DNA from: Nitrospirillum sp034653275
Lineage (GTDB): Bacteria; Pseudomonadota; Alphaproteobacteria; Azospirillales; Azospirillaceae
Assembly: GCF_034653275.1 (NCBI RefSeq)
Contig: NZ_JAYEES010000003.1
Location: forward strand, 1,054,001 to 1,118,000
DNA length: 64,000 nt
Direction of reading: 5' to 3'
This document shows positions 43,063 to 53,124 of the stretch, in pieces; position 1 is the stretch's first letter; the number at the start of each line of letters is the position of its first letter. A program made the position numbers and the translations under genes. The notes beneath the pieces are model-generated. The model made no database searches, was not told where the DNA came from, and saw only the letters and a list, made by a program, of their open reading frames with translations.

Positions 43063-45700
43063 GGTTTCGCCGCCGGCCTTGGCCCATGCCCAGCACGGTC
43101 AAGGCCAGGCCGGCGGCGAAGGCGCCGTAGCCCCAGCCCATGTGCGGCGGGGTGTAGTGAAAAACAACCTCCGACCGGCCGGCAGGCAACTCGACCCTCT
43201 GGAACAGGGGGCCGTCGGCCTCCACGACCTGTTCCCGGCCGTTCACGGTGGCCCCCCAGCCCGGCATGAACAACTCCAGCCGGGTCAGTGTGGCCGGGGC
43301 GGCGCAATCGGCCGCCAGCCGTTCCCGGCTGACCGGCGCCAGATGGCAGCCGTCGGCGCTGAAGTATGGCCGAGGGTTGGACAGCGCGTCGATCTGCATC
43401 ACGTCATCGCGGAAAACAGGGCCGTCGCCTTCATCGGCTGGCTCGGCCCCAACCAGGGCGAGGGCGACATGGGGCTCCACATCGGGGATCGGCGCGCCGT
43501 TCAGGGTGAAGGTCCGCCCCGTGTCCGTCCCCGCCGTCCACATGGATAGGCCGAAACGCTTGCGTCCGCCCGCCCGGCTGACCGCCAGCGTCAGGGGGGC
43601 GTCGCCCGCCAGCGGAACGGCTTCGGTCAGCGGAACCAGGATATAGCTGCCACCGACGACATCCGATAGCTCGTGCCCGCCGTCGGCGCAGGTCGCGCCG
43701 GCGCACAGGCGCAGCGTCAGGCGGCCGTCGGCGGCGCCATTCTTCAGGGAACTCACATGCAGGCCCACGGCGGCCACATGGCCGCGCCTGGCGTCGAAGG
43801 GCACCCGGTGGGCATCCGCCGGCAGGGTCAGGATCGCCATATCCCCGTCGGCCAGGGCAAGCGGGCGCTGGGTCTGGTCGACCATCCCGGGGGGAGCCCA
43901 GTCGAAGGGGCCTTTACCTGGCACGGAAACGACGTAGCGGACGCCCATGTCACGGTAGGCGTCCGGGTCGCGCCGCAGGTTGTCCACCGCGCTGGGCCCC
44001 GTGGCGACGCGGCGGTCCCGGCCGTCGAAGGCGATGGGATAGGTGTTGTCGTCCAGCCGCTGAACGACATGATCCACCCAGGCGGCCGGCAGCGGCAGGT
44101 TGTTGTGGTTGATGCCGCCAATGCCGTAATAGGCGCCGTAGTTGGGCTGGATGGGACCCAGCGTGTAATAGCGCTGCAGGCCCAGATGGCGTCGCAGGAA
44201 GCCGACGCCGTCTTCCCGAAGGACGCCGGCGCTTGGGTAGAACACGGTGGGTATCAGCAGCAGCAGCACTGCCTCGGCGACCGCCAGGCCCCCAAGCCAG
44301 CGGGCCCGGTTTGGTGTGCCCGGAGTGGGCCGGCGCAGGATGGCGGCCATGCCCCCCAGGACCATCGCGGCCACCGCCAGCGAGCCCCAAAGCCAGGGCG
44401 CGCGGTAAGGTTTCAGCGCCAGCAGCGGGGCTGCGAGACCCGAGGCCAGCGCGATGAAAGCCAGTGCCGTCAGGAAGCCCAGCCATTGACGCCGCGTTGG
44501 CTTCGCCGCCTCCGTCAGATCCTGGCAGGCCAACCCCGCGAGGACGGCCAGGGCGAAAGCCACCGAGGGGGCGAAATAACGGAAGAACATGGCCCAGCCG
44601 ACGCCCGGGATGGCGGTCACCAGGGTGTTGACCACGGGCAGGCCGTACATGGCGCCCGTGACGATGGCGACCCAGCCCACCAAGGCCAGGCGCAGGGGAC
44701 GCAGGTGGCTTCCAATCGCGCCGATCATGCCCAAGGCCAGCAGGCCCACACCGGTGTAACCACCCACGCCCCCCCAGAAGCCGAAGCTTTCGGCCGTGCC
44801 GGGGTCGCTCAGCCGGCCCAGGGCATAGGGCAGGACCAGCGTGATCAGGCGGGCGGCGGACAGATGCACGTGGCGGAAGCCGCCGTCGCTGTGATCGCCC
44901 AGGTTGGCGTGCGGCAAATAGCCCAGGAAGGCGACCAGGATGGGCCCCGCCACCAGCACGCCGCCGACCGCGCCCAGCGCCGCCCGGGCGAGATAGTCCG
45001 CCCCCTGCCGGCCGGATAGGCCCGCCAGCCGCGCCAGCGTCCAGACGCCAACCAGCAGGCCGTTGAAATAGGCGACCTCGGGGAACCCGGCATAGAGCGA
45101 CAACGCCAGGCCCAGGGCGATCCAGGCCCAGCCGCCCCGCCCGCCCGCCTGGACGCGGGTCCGCACGGCTTCCACGCCCAGCAGGGTCAGCGGTAGAAAG
45201 CAAATGGGATTGACGACGGCATTGCCCAGCCAGGCGTATGTGCCGTTGAACTCGAACAACAGGGCCGCCACGGCGGACGCCGTCGGCGCCAGGCCCAGCC
45301 GCCGCAGCAGCATCCAGGTGAAGAGGCCGGCCAGGACCTGCAAACTGATGTGCATGTAGAGCTGCCCATTGGGCAGGGCCAGCAGCACCGTGAGCGGGAA
45401 CAGGGCGGCGGACTGCATGTCGCCGGCCAGCGGCATGCCGATGCCGGAATAGGGATTCCACCAGGGAATATGGCCGGACAGCCAGTCCAGGGCCGCGCGG
45501 TGGCCCAGTGCCTGGCTGGTGTAGGCGATGTTGGGGTCAAGCGTGGACAGGCTGCGCCGCAGCACGCGGGCGGCGATGCCGCTTTCCAGGAAGCGGGCAT
45601 CGGCCAGCCGCCAGCCCAGGATCAGGTGCAGCTTGGCCAGGATGGGGGCGATAAGGACAAGGAACAGCGGTCTGCGGCTGTTGGCGGCATCTGTTGTCAT
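43046..45700 (-). CDS. YfhO-family polytopic membrane protein, copy A
   Basis: Large membrane protein of the YfhO type, related to GT-C glycosyltransferases and implicated elsewhere in lipoteichoic acid or surface glycosylation. 884 residues, about 12 helices, a luminal motif SGHIPWWNPYSGIGMPLAGD near residue 75, a periplasmic domain (about 480-840) and a last helix (GYGAFAAGLALTVLG). It is 8 nt downstream of copy B and clearly homologous to it along its whole length. Confidence 0.85.
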   Translation of the reverse strand: MTTDAANSRRPLFLVLIAPILAKLHLILGWRLADARFLESGIAARVLRRSLSTLDPNIAYTSQALGHRAALDWLSGHIPWWNPYSGIGMPLAGDMQSAALFPLTVLLALPNGQLYMHISLQVLAGLFTWMLLRRLGLAPTASAVAALLFEFNGTYAWLGNAVVNPICFLPLTLLGVEAVRTRVQAGGRGGWAWIALGLALSLYAGFPEVAYFNGLLVGVWTLARLAGLSGRQGADYLARAALGAVGGVLVAGPILVAFLGYLPHANLGDHSDGGFRHVHLSAARLITLVLPYALGRLSDPGTAESFGFWGGVGGYTGVGLLALGMIGAIGSHLRPLRLALVGWVAIVTGAMYGLPVVNTLVTAIPGVGWAMFFRYFAPSVAFALAVLAGLACQDLTEAAKPTRRQWLGFLTALAFIALASGLAAPLLALKPYRAPWLWGSLAVAAMVLGGMAAILRRPTPGTPNRARWLGGLAVAEAVLLLLIPTVFYPSAGVLREDGVGFLRRHLGLQRYYTLGPIQPNYGAYYGIGGINHNNLPLPAAWVDHVVQRLDDNTYPIAFDGRDRRVATGPSAVDNLRRDPDAYRDMGVRYVVSVPGKGPFDWAPPGMVDQTQRPLALADGDMAILTLPADAHRVPFDARRGHVAAVGLHVSSLKNGAADGRLTLRLCAGATCADGGHELSDVVGGSYILVPLTEAVPLAGDAPLTLAVSRAGGRKRFGLSMWTAGTDTGRTFTLNGAPIPDVEPHVALALVGAEPADEGDGPVFRDDVMQIDALSNPRPYFSADGCHLAPVSRERLAADCAAPATLTRLELFMPGWGATVNGREQVVEADGPLFQRVELPAGRSEVVFHYTPPHMGWGYGAFAAGLALTVLGMGQGRRRNLNDPR

Positions 45701-45708
45701 CGGTGTCG

Positions 45709-48390
45709 TCAGGGCGTCGCGGCGGAACGCCGGTTACGGGCGAAGGGCAGGGCGCTGGCCGCCGCCAAACCGAGCCCGACAAGGAAGGCGGCATAGCCCC
45801 AGCCCATGTGGGGTGGCCGATAGTGGAAGCGCACGTCCGACCGGCCGGCGGGCAGGTCGACCTTCTGGAACAGCGGCCCGTCCTGGCCGACCGTCGCCGT
45901 TGCCCCGTTCAAGGTCGCGGTCCAGCCTGGCATGAACAACTCCAGCCGCGTCAGTGCGGCCGGGGCGGGACAGTCGGCCGTCACCGCCTCCCGGCTGTCG
46001 GGCGTCAACTGGCACCCGTCCGCCGTGAAATACGGACGGGCGCCGGGCAGCTCGACGATGTCCATGACCTCGTCGCCGGCCACGGGGGGTGCGAAACGCA
46101 AGGTCACTTGCGGGTCCCGTGCCGGTGCCGGCGTGGTCCACAGCCCCACGGGGAAGTCGCCCCCGACCTTGCGGACGGTGATGGCCGCTGGCCCCGACCA
46201 AGGCACCGGCGTGTCCAGGGGTACGGACAGGTACTGGTTGTCGGCCGCCGTGGCTAGGTCCCGGCGTCCTTCCGCGCAGCGGTCGGCGGCGCAGAAGCGC
46301 ACGACCAGCGTGCCCCTGCTCTGCCCCACATACGTGGCCACCAGGACGCCGACCGATCGCACCTCGCGATCCGCCATGGACGGGTCGGGCGGCAGGACCA
46401 GGCTGGCGCTGCCGCCGTCTTCCAAGCGCAGGACCTCGGTCATGCTGACGGCCGCGCCCGGCGGTTTCCAATCGAAAGGGCTTTGGCCGGTGGGCGCCAC
46501 CAGGTATTTCACGCCCAAGGCCCGATAGGCGTCCAGATTGGCGCGCAGGTTCTCCGTGGCGGTCGGCCCCTCCGCCACCTTGCGATCATGGCCGTCGAAG
46601 GCCGATTCGATGGTGTTGTTGTCCAGATGGTTGAAAACGTGATCCACCCAGGCCGCGGGCAGCGGTAGGTCGTTGTGATTGATGCCCGCGATACCGTAAT
46701 AGGCGCTGTAATTGGGCTGGATGGGCCCCAGGGTGTAGAAGCGCTGCAGGCCCAGGTTTCTCTGCAGGAACTCCACGCCGGCCGTCTGCAGCCGGCCGCT
46801 TTCGGGATAATGGCGCAGGGGCAACACGAACAGCACCACCGCTTCGGCGACGGCCGCGGCGCCCAGTATCCAAGCCCGCGTGCGGTTGCTGAAGGTGCTG
46901 CCCCCCAGTTCGCGGATGCCCGCCAGCGCCACCACGGCGTAGAGCAATGACCGGGCCAGGATGGGCACGAAGGGAGCATCCACGTACAGTCGCCGGGACA
47001 ACCAAAGCGGCGCCACCAAGCACGCCACGCCCGCAGCCAAGCCGCCCCAATAGGCCAGCTTGGACCGCCGTTCCGCCGGGTGCTCCGCCAAGTCGTGGCA
47101 GGCCAGGCCGGCCAGCACGGCCAGCGCGAACGAGATCGACGGGTTGAAGTACCGGAAGAACATGGCGTCGCCGACCGCCGGGATGGCGGTGACCACGGCC
47201 ACCATCGCGTGCTGGCCATAGACCGCGCCCGTCACCACCACGCACCAACCGGCCAGGGTCAGCCGCAACCCGCGCAGCCAGGGGCGCCAGACCGCCATCG
47301 CGGCCGCCACCACCAGGACCAGGCCGGTATAGCCGCCAACTGCGCCCCAGAAGATGAAGGCCTGCGCGTCCAGCGTATGGCCCAGTTCGCCCAGGGCGTA
47401 GGGAAGGAACAAGGTCAACATGCGCTGGATGTCGAGATGCGACTGGCGGAAGCTGCCGGTGGCATGATTGCCAAGGTAACCGTGGCCCAGGTAGTCGACG
47501 AAGGCGATGAGGATGGGGGCGGCCAGCAGCAGGCCGGCCACCGTTCCGGCGGCGACGCGCGCCATATAGGCCATGGAGCGGTCCCGCAGGCCCGCCAGCC
47601 GTGCCAGGGTCCAGAGGGCGATCAGCAGACCGTTGAAATAGGCGACTTCGGGAAAGCCGGCGTAAAGCGACAGCGCCAGACCGCCGGCGATCCACCCCCA
47701 TCCGCCCGCCCATTGGCCCGGCCGGCCCGCCAGCGCGCGGGCCCGTGCCTCTTCCACCCCCAACAACACCATGGGAAGGAAGGGGATGGGGTTGATGACG
47801 GCGTTGGCCAGCCAGGCGAAGGTGCCGTTGAATTCGAACAGCAGGCTGGCCACCGTGGCCCCCAGCATCGCAACCCCCAGGCGGCGCATCAGCAGCCAGG
47901 TGAACACCCCCGCCGTGATCTGCAGGCTGATGTGCATGTACAACTGCCCATTGGGCAGGGCCAGCAACAGGGTGGGCGGGAACAGGGCGGCCGACTGCAT
48001 GTCGCCGGCCAGCGGCATGCCGATGCCGGAATAGGGGTTCCACCAAGGAATATGGCCGGACAGCCAGTCCAGGGCCGCCCTATGCCCCAGCGCATGGCTG
48101 GTGTAGGCGATGTTGGGATCCAGGGTGGACAACCCGTCGCGCACGACGCCGCTGGCCAGCCAGCCTTCGATGAAACGCGGATCCGCCAGGCGCCAGCCCA
48201 GGATCAGGCCAAGCTTGGCCAGGATGGGGGCGAGGATGAGCAGGGTGATGGCTCGGAAGCCGGTGGAACGCCACAGGGGGATCTGGATTTCCGCGCCAGC
48301 GGGCTGTGGCGGCAGGCTTTGCATCACGCTATTCGGCAAGGCGTCCATCTCGGCGGTGGAGAGGCGGGTTGACCCTTCCTCTTCGGCCAT
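45709..48390 (-). CDS. YfhO-family polytopic membrane protein, copy B
   Basis: 893 residues from the ATG at 48390 (an in-frame start at 48480 is less likely). Same architecture as copy A, with the identical SGHIPWWNPYSGIGMPLAGD segment and the same C-terminal RSDVRFHYRPPHMGWGY type ending, plus a roughly 40-residue N-terminal extension (AEEEGSTRLSTAEMD). First gene of the pair; no obvious glycan genes adjoin. Confidence 0.85.
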   Translation of the reverse strand: MAEEEGSTRLSTAEMDALPNSVMQSLPPQPAGAEIQIPLWRSTGFRAITLLILAPILAKLGLILGWRLADPRFIEGWLASGVVRDGLSTLDPNIAYTSHALGHRAALDWLSGHIPWWNPYSGIGMPLAGDMQSAALFPPTLLLALPNGQLYMHISLQITAGVFTWLLMRRLGVAMLGATVASLLFEFNGTFAWLANAVINPIPFLPMVLLGVEEARARALAGRPGQWAGGWGWIAGGLALSLYAGFPEVAYFNGLLIALWTLARLAGLRDRSMAYMARVAAGTVAGLLLAAPILIAFVDYLGHGYLGNHATGSFRQSHLDIQRMLTLFLPYALGELGHTLDAQAFIFWGAVGGYTGLVLVVAAAMAVWRPWLRGLRLTLAGWCVVVTGAVYGQHAMVAVVTAIPAVGDAMFFRYFNPSISFALAVLAGLACHDLAEHPAERRSKLAYWGGLAAGVACLVAPLWLSRRLYVDAPFVPILARSLLYAVVALAGIRELGGSTFSNRTRAWILGAAAVAEAVVLFVLPLRHYPESGRLQTAGVEFLQRNLGLQRFYTLGPIQPNYSAYYGIAGINHNDLPLPAAWVDHVFNHLDNNTIESAFDGHDRKVAEGPTATENLRANLDAYRALGVKYLVAPTGQSPFDWKPPGAAVSMTEVLRLEDGGSASLVLPPDPSMADREVRSVGVLVATYVGQSRGTLVVRFCAADRCAEGRRDLATAADNQYLSVPLDTPVPWSGPAAITVRKVGGDFPVGLWTTPAPARDPQVTLRFAPPVAGDEVMDIVELPGARPYFTADGCQLTPDSREAVTADCPAPAALTRLELFMPGWTATLNGATATVGQDGPLFQKVDLPAGRSDVRFHYRPPHMGWGYAAFLVGLGLAAASALPFARNRRSAATP

Positions 48391-48436
48391 GGCGGACACT
48401 TTTGCAACCGGCCTGTGCCGATGACACCGCCCCCAA

Positions 48437-48472
48437 AGAAAAACGCCGCGACGGGCGAACCGTCGCGGCGTT
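48437..48472 (-). terminator. Terminator of the sdh operon
   Basis: A perfect 13-bp stem (AACGCCGCGACGG / CCGTCGCGGCGTT) with a 5-nt loop. On the minus strand it is followed by TTTCTTT. Confidence 0.92.
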
Positions 48473-48513
48473 GCAATCACTGGCGTCCCTGGGAACTGAC
48501 GCCGGAACCGGCG

Positions 48514-49296
48514 TCAGGCGGCGCGGGCCACCATCAGCTTCTTGATCTCGGCGATGGCCTTCGCCGGGTTCAGGCCCTTGGGGCAGGTCTGGGTGCAGTT
48601 CATGATGGTGTGGCAGCGGTACAGCCGGAAGGGATCTTCCAGGTTGTCCAGGCGCTCACCCGTCATCTCGTCGCGGCTGTCGGCGATCCAGCGATAGGCC
48701 TGCAGCAGGATGGCCGGGCCCAGGTACTTGTCGCCGTTCCACCAATAGCTGGGGCAGCTGGTGGAGCAGCAGAAGCACAGGATGCACTCATAGAGGCCGT
48801 CCAGCTTCTCACGCTCCTCCGGGCTCTGCAGCCGCTCACGCGACGGCGCCGGGCTCTGGCTTTGCAGCCAGGGTTTGATGGAGGTGTACTGGGCGTAGAT
48901 GGTGTTCAGGTCCGGCACCAGATCCTTGACCACCGGCATGTGCGGCAGCGGGTAGATCTTGACGTCGCCCTTCACGTCCTCGATGGCCTTCAGGCAGGCC
49001 AGCGTGTTGCGCCCGTCGATGTTCATGGCGCAAGAGCCGCAGATGCCCTCGCGGCACGACCGGCGGAAGGTCAGCGTGCTGTCGATGTCGTTCTTAATGT
49101 GGATCAGGGCGTCCAGCACCATGGGGCCGCACTTGTCGAGATCGATCTCGTAGCGGTCCTCGGTGGGGTTGCTGCCCTTGTCCGGGTCATAGCGATAGAT
49201 GCGGAAGGTCTTGGCCCGCTTGGTGGCGGACGTCTTCACCGACGTGGTCTTGCCGGTGTGAACCTTGGAATTGGCGGGAAGGGAGAACTCGGCCAT
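48514..49296 (-). CDS. sdhB: Succinate dehydrogenase iron-sulphur subunit
   Basis: Carries electrons from FAD to ubiquinone through [2Fe-2S], [4Fe-4S] and [3Fe-4S] clusters. 260 residues; motifs CREGICGSCAMNIDG with a later cysteine (TLACLKA), CILCFCCSTSCPSYWW and CHTIMNCTQTCPKGLNP. Last gene of sdhCDAB. Confidence 0.97.
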   Translation of the reverse strand: MAEFSLPANSKVHTGKTTSVKTSATKRAKTFRIYRYDPDKGSNPTEDRYEIDLDKCGPMVLDALIHIKNDIDSTLTFRRSCREGICGSCAMNIDGRNTLACLKAIEDVKGDVKIYPLPHMPVVKDLVPDLNTIYAQYTSIKPWLQSQSPAPSRERLQSPEEREKLDGLYECILCFCCSTSCPSYWWNGDKYLGPAILLQAYRWIADSRDEMTGERLDNLEDPFRLYRCHTIMNCTQTCPKGLNPAKAIAEIKKLMVARAA

Positions 49297-49322
49297 GGCA
49301 TCGGGTCCGTTCGGCTAAGGCG

Positions 49323-51110
49323 TCAGTAGACGCGCTTCTTGGGCGGGATGACGTCAATGTCACCGGTCAGGGTGTACATGTGGACGGGACGGTCACCGAG
49401 GGTGACGGCGCCCTTCTCATCCACCCAGGACGTGGTGTGCTTCATCCACTCGTGGTCGTCGCGCTCGGGGAAGTCCTCGCGGGCATGCGCGCCGCGGCTT
49501 TCCTTGCGGTTGGCCGCCGAATTGATGGTGACCACGGCCTGGCGCATCAGGTTGTCCAGCTCCAGGGCTTCCACCAGGTCGGAGTTCCAGATCAGAGAGC
49601 GGTCGCTGACGGCGATGTCGTCCCGCTTGGACCACACGCCCTTCATCAGCTCCACGCCTTCCTCCAGCACCTCGCCGGTGCGGAAGACGGCGCAGTTGTT
49701 CTGCATGATCTTCTGCATTTCCAGGCGCAGGTGGGCGACGCGGGTGCCGCCCTTGGCGTTGCGCACCTTGTCCAGGTGGGCCAGCGCCTTGTCGGTCACG
49801 TCCTGGGACAGGGTCTTGTGCGCGGCACCCTTCTTCACCGTCTCGGCGGCACGGTTGGCGGCGGCGCGGCCGAACACCACCAGGTCCAGCAGCGAGTTGG
49901 AACCCAGGCGGTTGGCCCCGTGCACTGAAACGCAGGCCGCCTCGCCGATGGCCATCAGGCCCGGGACCACCTGGTCCGGGTTCTCGGCCGTCGGGTTGAT
50001 GACCTCGCCGTGATAGTTGGTCGGGATGCCGCCCATGTTGTAGTGCACGGTCGGCAGCACGGGGATGGGCTCGCGCGTCACATCCACGTTGGCGAAGACC
50101 TTGGCGGTCTCGGCGATGCCGGGCAAGCGCTCGTGGATGATGGCCGGGTCCAGGTGCTCCAGGTGCAGGTGGATGTGGTCCTTGTGCTCACCCACGCCGC
50201 GGCCCTCGCGGATTTCCACGGTCATGGAGCGGCTGACCACGTCGCGGCTGGCCAGGTCCTTGGCCGACGGGGCGTAGCGCTCCATGAAGCGCTCGCCCTG
50301 GCTGTTGGTCAGGTAGCCGCCTTCACCGCGCACACCCTCGGTGATCAGACAGCCGGAGCCGTAGATGCCCGTGGGGTGGAACTGCACGAACTCCATGTCC
50401 TGCAGGGGCAGGCCGGCGCGCAGCACCATGCCGCCGCCGTCGCCGGTGGAGGTGTGGGCGGAGGTGCAGCTGAAGTAGGCGCGGCCGTAACCGCCGGTGG
50501 CCAGCACCGTCTGGTGGCCGCGGAAGCGGTGGATGGTGCCGTCGTCCAGGTTCCAGGCCAGGACGCCCTTGCACTCGCCGTCTTCCATCAGCAGGTCCAG
50601 CGCGAAGTATTCCACGAAGAACTCGGCCTCGTGCTTCAGGCTCTGCTGATACAGGGTGTGCAGGATGGCGTGGCCGGTGCGGTCGGCGGCGGCACAGGTG
50701 CGCCGGGCCTGGCCCTCGCCGTAGCGGGTGGTCATGCCGCCGAAGGCGCGCTGGTAAATCTTGCCTTCCGGGGTGCGCGAGAAGGGCACGCCGTAGTGTT
50801 CCAGCTCGATGATGGCCGGGACGGCCTCACGCACCATGTACTCGATGGCGTCCTGGTCGCCCAGCCAGTCCGACCCCTTCACGGTGTCGTACATGTGGTA
50901 GCGCCAGTCGTCCTCGCCCATGTTGCCAAGGGCGGCGGAGATGCCGCCCTGCGCCGCCACGGTGTGGCTGCGGGTGGGGAACACCTTGGTGATGCAGGCC
51001 GTCTTCAGGCCCTTTTCGGCCATGCCGAAGGTCGCGCGCAAGCCGGCGCCGCCGGCGCCCACGACGACGACGTCGTACTGATGGTCGATAATGGGGTAGG
51101 CGTTAGCCAT
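49323..51110 (-). CDS. sdhA: Succinate dehydrogenase flavoprotein subunit
   Basis: Catalytic FAD subunit oxidising succinate. 595 residues: GAGGAGLRA dinucleotide loop, SHTVAAQGG carrying the FAD-linked histidine, active-site motifs HPTGIYGSGCLITEG and REDFPERDDHEW. Normal length and order. Confidence 0.97.
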   Translation of the reverse strand: MANAYPIIDHQYDVVVVGAGGAGLRATFGMAEKGLKTACITKVFPTRSHTVAAQGGISAALGNMGEDDWRYHMYDTVKGSDWLGDQDAIEYMVREAVPAIIELEHYGVPFSRTPEGKIYQRAFGGMTTRYGEGQARRTCAAADRTGHAILHTLYQQSLKHEAEFFVEYFALDLLMEDGECKGVLAWNLDDGTIHRFRGHQTVLATGGYGRAYFSCTSAHTSTGDGGGMVLRAGLPLQDMEFVQFHPTGIYGSGCLITEGVRGEGGYLTNSQGERFMERYAPSAKDLASRDVVSRSMTVEIREGRGVGEHKDHIHLHLEHLDPAIIHERLPGIAETAKVFANVDVTREPIPVLPTVHYNMGGIPTNYHGEVINPTAENPDQVVPGLMAIGEAACVSVHGANRLGSNSLLDLVVFGRAAANRAAETVKKGAAHKTLSQDVTDKALAHLDKVRNAKGGTRVAHLRLEMQKIMQNNCAVFRTGEVLEEGVELMKGVWSKRDDIAVSDRSLIWNSDLVEALELDNLMRQAVVTINSAANRKESRGAHAREDFPERDDHEWMKHTTSWVDEKGAVTLGDRPVHMYTLTGDIDVIPPKKRVY

Positions 51111-51122
51111 GACAGTCCTTCC

Positions 51123-51521
51123 TCACGCCCCGAAGGCGATCTTGAGCACGGCGAAGACGCTCGCGGCGGCCAGCAGGATGGCGGCGCCGTTGGTCAGCCC
51201 GATGGCGATCAGGCGCGCCAGCTTGCCGTGGATGTAGTCCTCAAACACTTCGCGCATGCCGGCGGCGGCATGGTGGAAGGTGGCGATCAGGGTGATCAGC
51301 AGCAAGACCGCGTTCACCGGCTGGTGCAGCCAGGCGATGGCGTCCGCGTGCTCCGCCTTGGCCAGGCGGACGATGGAGATCAGGAACCAGACGGTCAGCG
51401 GGACCAGCAGGACCGCGACCATGCGGTAGGCCAGCCAATGGGCGCCGCCGCTCTTGGCGGAGCCGAGGCCGCGCACACGGCCGAGGCGCGTGCGGAAACC
51501 GTTGTCGGACGTAGAAGCCAT
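51123..51521 (-). CDS. sdhD: Succinate dehydrogenase membrane anchor subunit D
   Basis: 132 residues, three transmembrane helices, haem/quinone-binding anchor. HHAAAGMREVFEDYIHG contains the likely haem-ligand histidine and quinone-site Asp/Tyr. Lies between sdhC and sdhA. Confidence 0.93.
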   Translation of the reverse strand: MASTSDNGFRTRLGRVRGLGSAKSGGAHWLAYRMVAVLLVPLTVWFLISIVRLAKAEHADAIAWLHQPVNAVLLLITLIATFHHAAAGMREVFEDYIHGKLARLIAIGLTNGAAILLAAASVFAVLKIAFGA

Positions 51522-51537
51522 GGAATGCGCGCTCCCG

Positions 51538-51936
51538 TCAGAGGGCGAAAGCGGCGATCCAGACGATCGCCGTCAGAACGAAGGAACCGCCGAACACCAG
51601 GGCGGAGCTGCGCTGCGCGCTGGCATTGGTGATGCCGGTGCCGGTATCCCAGATCAGGTGCTGGATGCCCTTCAGCAGGTGGTAGCCGAAGGCCCAGGTC
51701 CAGCCCAGCAGGCACAGCAGGCCGATGGGGCTGCCCAGCACGTGCTGCGCCGTGTCGAAATCGTCGGGGCCGCTGGCGGCCGCCACCAGCCACCAGGTCA
51801 ACACCAGGGTGCCAACGGTCAGGGCGATGCCGGTGAAGCGGTGCGTGATCGACGACACGGCGGGCAGGGGTAGGCGATAGACCTGGAGGTGGGGCGACAG
51901 CGGCCGTGCCTTTTTGGCCACGCTGGTCTCGCTCAT
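51538..51936 (-). CDS. sdhC: Succinate dehydrogenase cytochrome b556 subunit
   Basis: 132 residues from the ATG at 51936. RPLSPHLQVYRLPLPAVSSITHRFTG is the family signature (split across the first helix), and HLLKGIQHLIWDTG carries the haem histidine. First gene of the operon. Confidence 0.94.
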   Translation of the reverse strand: MSETSVAKKARPLSPHLQVYRLPLPAVSSITHRFTGIALTVGTLVLTWWLVAAASGPDDFDTAQHVLGSPIGLLCLLGWTWAFGYHLLKGIQHLIWDTGTGITNASAQRSSALVFGGSFVLTAIVWIAAFAL

Positions 51937-52302
51937 GATTCGCGCGTCCTCGTCCTTTTGGATTATCAGGTGCCGGTGCCGCACCGGCCATGTGGCGCCC
52001 GCGACATGCGGGTCGGGACGCCGGCCGAATTGTTGCACCGCCGGGGGCGGATAGGATGTGAAGTCAATTACGCCCCCGCCTCCTGTCCGTCAACGCCCTG
52101 TCTGGGGCCGACTTTTGCGAATACAAGGGGTGGGGCGCATGGGTGCGTGAGTCTTTCGACATGGCTGGCGACACGGCTGGTGGCAGGCCCTGGGAAACTT
52201 CGTCGCCCGGCGGCTTTCGCCGTCGGCCGGGCCGATTGCCGCGCATCGGGGCGGCCGGTACAGTGCTGGCGTCAACCCCGTTGCCTCGCGAAAGTTTCCG
52301 TC
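51937..52302. other. sdh / acetyltransferase intergenic region
   Basis: 366 bp without a supported gene; it should contain the sdh promoter. No convincing -35/-10 pair found. Confidence 0.4.
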
Positions 52303-53058
52303 TTGTCCGCCAACGACTTGTGCCGCTTGTTGGAAGAGTTGTGCCTGACGGCATGGCCCGCCCTGAAGACCATCCACGATGACGGTTGGCTGCTGCGGTT
52401 CTCCCAGGGGCATTCCGGCCGCTCCAACTCGGTCACCTGCCTGTCGGCGGGTGTGCTGCCGGTGGTGGAAAAGGTGGACCGGGCGGAGGCTGCCTATATC
52501 CGGGAAGGCCTGCCCCCGCGTTTCCGTATCACCCCCCTGGCGTCCGGGGCGCTGACGGCGGAACTGGATCGGCGCGGCTATCTGCGGCAGGAGGAGAACC
52601 TGGTGCAGGCGGCGGATATCGCCCCCGCTGGCCTGGTCGTGGCGGATGACGGCCTCCGCTGGCGGGTGGACGCGGCACCGCCCCCCGATGTGCTGGCGGC
52701 CTATGCTCAGGCCCTGCCGCTGGCGCCATGGGAGGGGGAGCCCATGCGCCGCCTGTTGGACGCCATCGCTGTGCCCACCCTGTATGTCAGCGCCTGGGAT
52801 GGGGGCCGCTATGCCGGCAGCGCGCTTGGGGTCGTGGATCGCGGCTGGCTCGGCGTCTACAAGGTGCTGGTGGCCCCGGAACAGCGTGGTCGGGGCCTGT
52901 CCCGCCGCCTGCTGGCGCGCCTGTTGGCGGCCGGGGCGCACGCGGGCGCCACCCGCGCCTACCTGCAGGTGGGCGGCGCCAACCACCCGGCGCTGGCGAC
53001 CTACGCCCGGGTAGGGTTCGCAACAGTTTATCGCTATCAATACCGGCAGGCGCCATAG
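52303..53058 (+). CDS. GNAT family N-acetyltransferase
   Basis: 251 residues from a TTG start inferred from where the protein-like sequence begins (SANDLCRLLEELCLTAWPA); a reliable ribosome site is lacking. The C-terminal GNAT domain shows KVLVAPEQRGRGLSRRLL (acetyl-CoA loop) and GGANHPALATYARVGF. The N-terminal half (GWLLRFSQGHSGRSNSV) resembles the N-domain of GNATs that are built from two GNAT-like halves. Substrate unknown. Confidence 0.78.
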   Translation: MSANDLCRLLEELCLTAWPALKTIHDDGWLLRFSQGHSGRSNSVTCLSAGVLPVVEKVDRAEAAYIREGLPPRFRITPLASGALTAELDRRGYLRQEENLVQAADIAPAGLVVADDGLRWRVDAAPPPDVLAAYAQALPLAPWEGEPMRRLLDAIAVPTLYVSAWDGGRYAGSALGVVDRGWLGVYKVLVAPEQRGRGLSRRLLARLLAAGAHAGATRAYLQVGGANHPALATYARVGFATVYRYQYRQAP

Positions 53059-53124
53059 TTGCATAGTTGATGTCACTATAACCTGGAAGTGGATTGCCGG
53101 CATGGCAACCTACCGGGTCGGGGC

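Noticed and set aside
47080..48372. Plus-strand frame of 430 residues inside the YfhO-like gene
   Set aside because: Shadow of the minus-strand membrane protein; Gln/Gly/His-rich with no recognisable domain.
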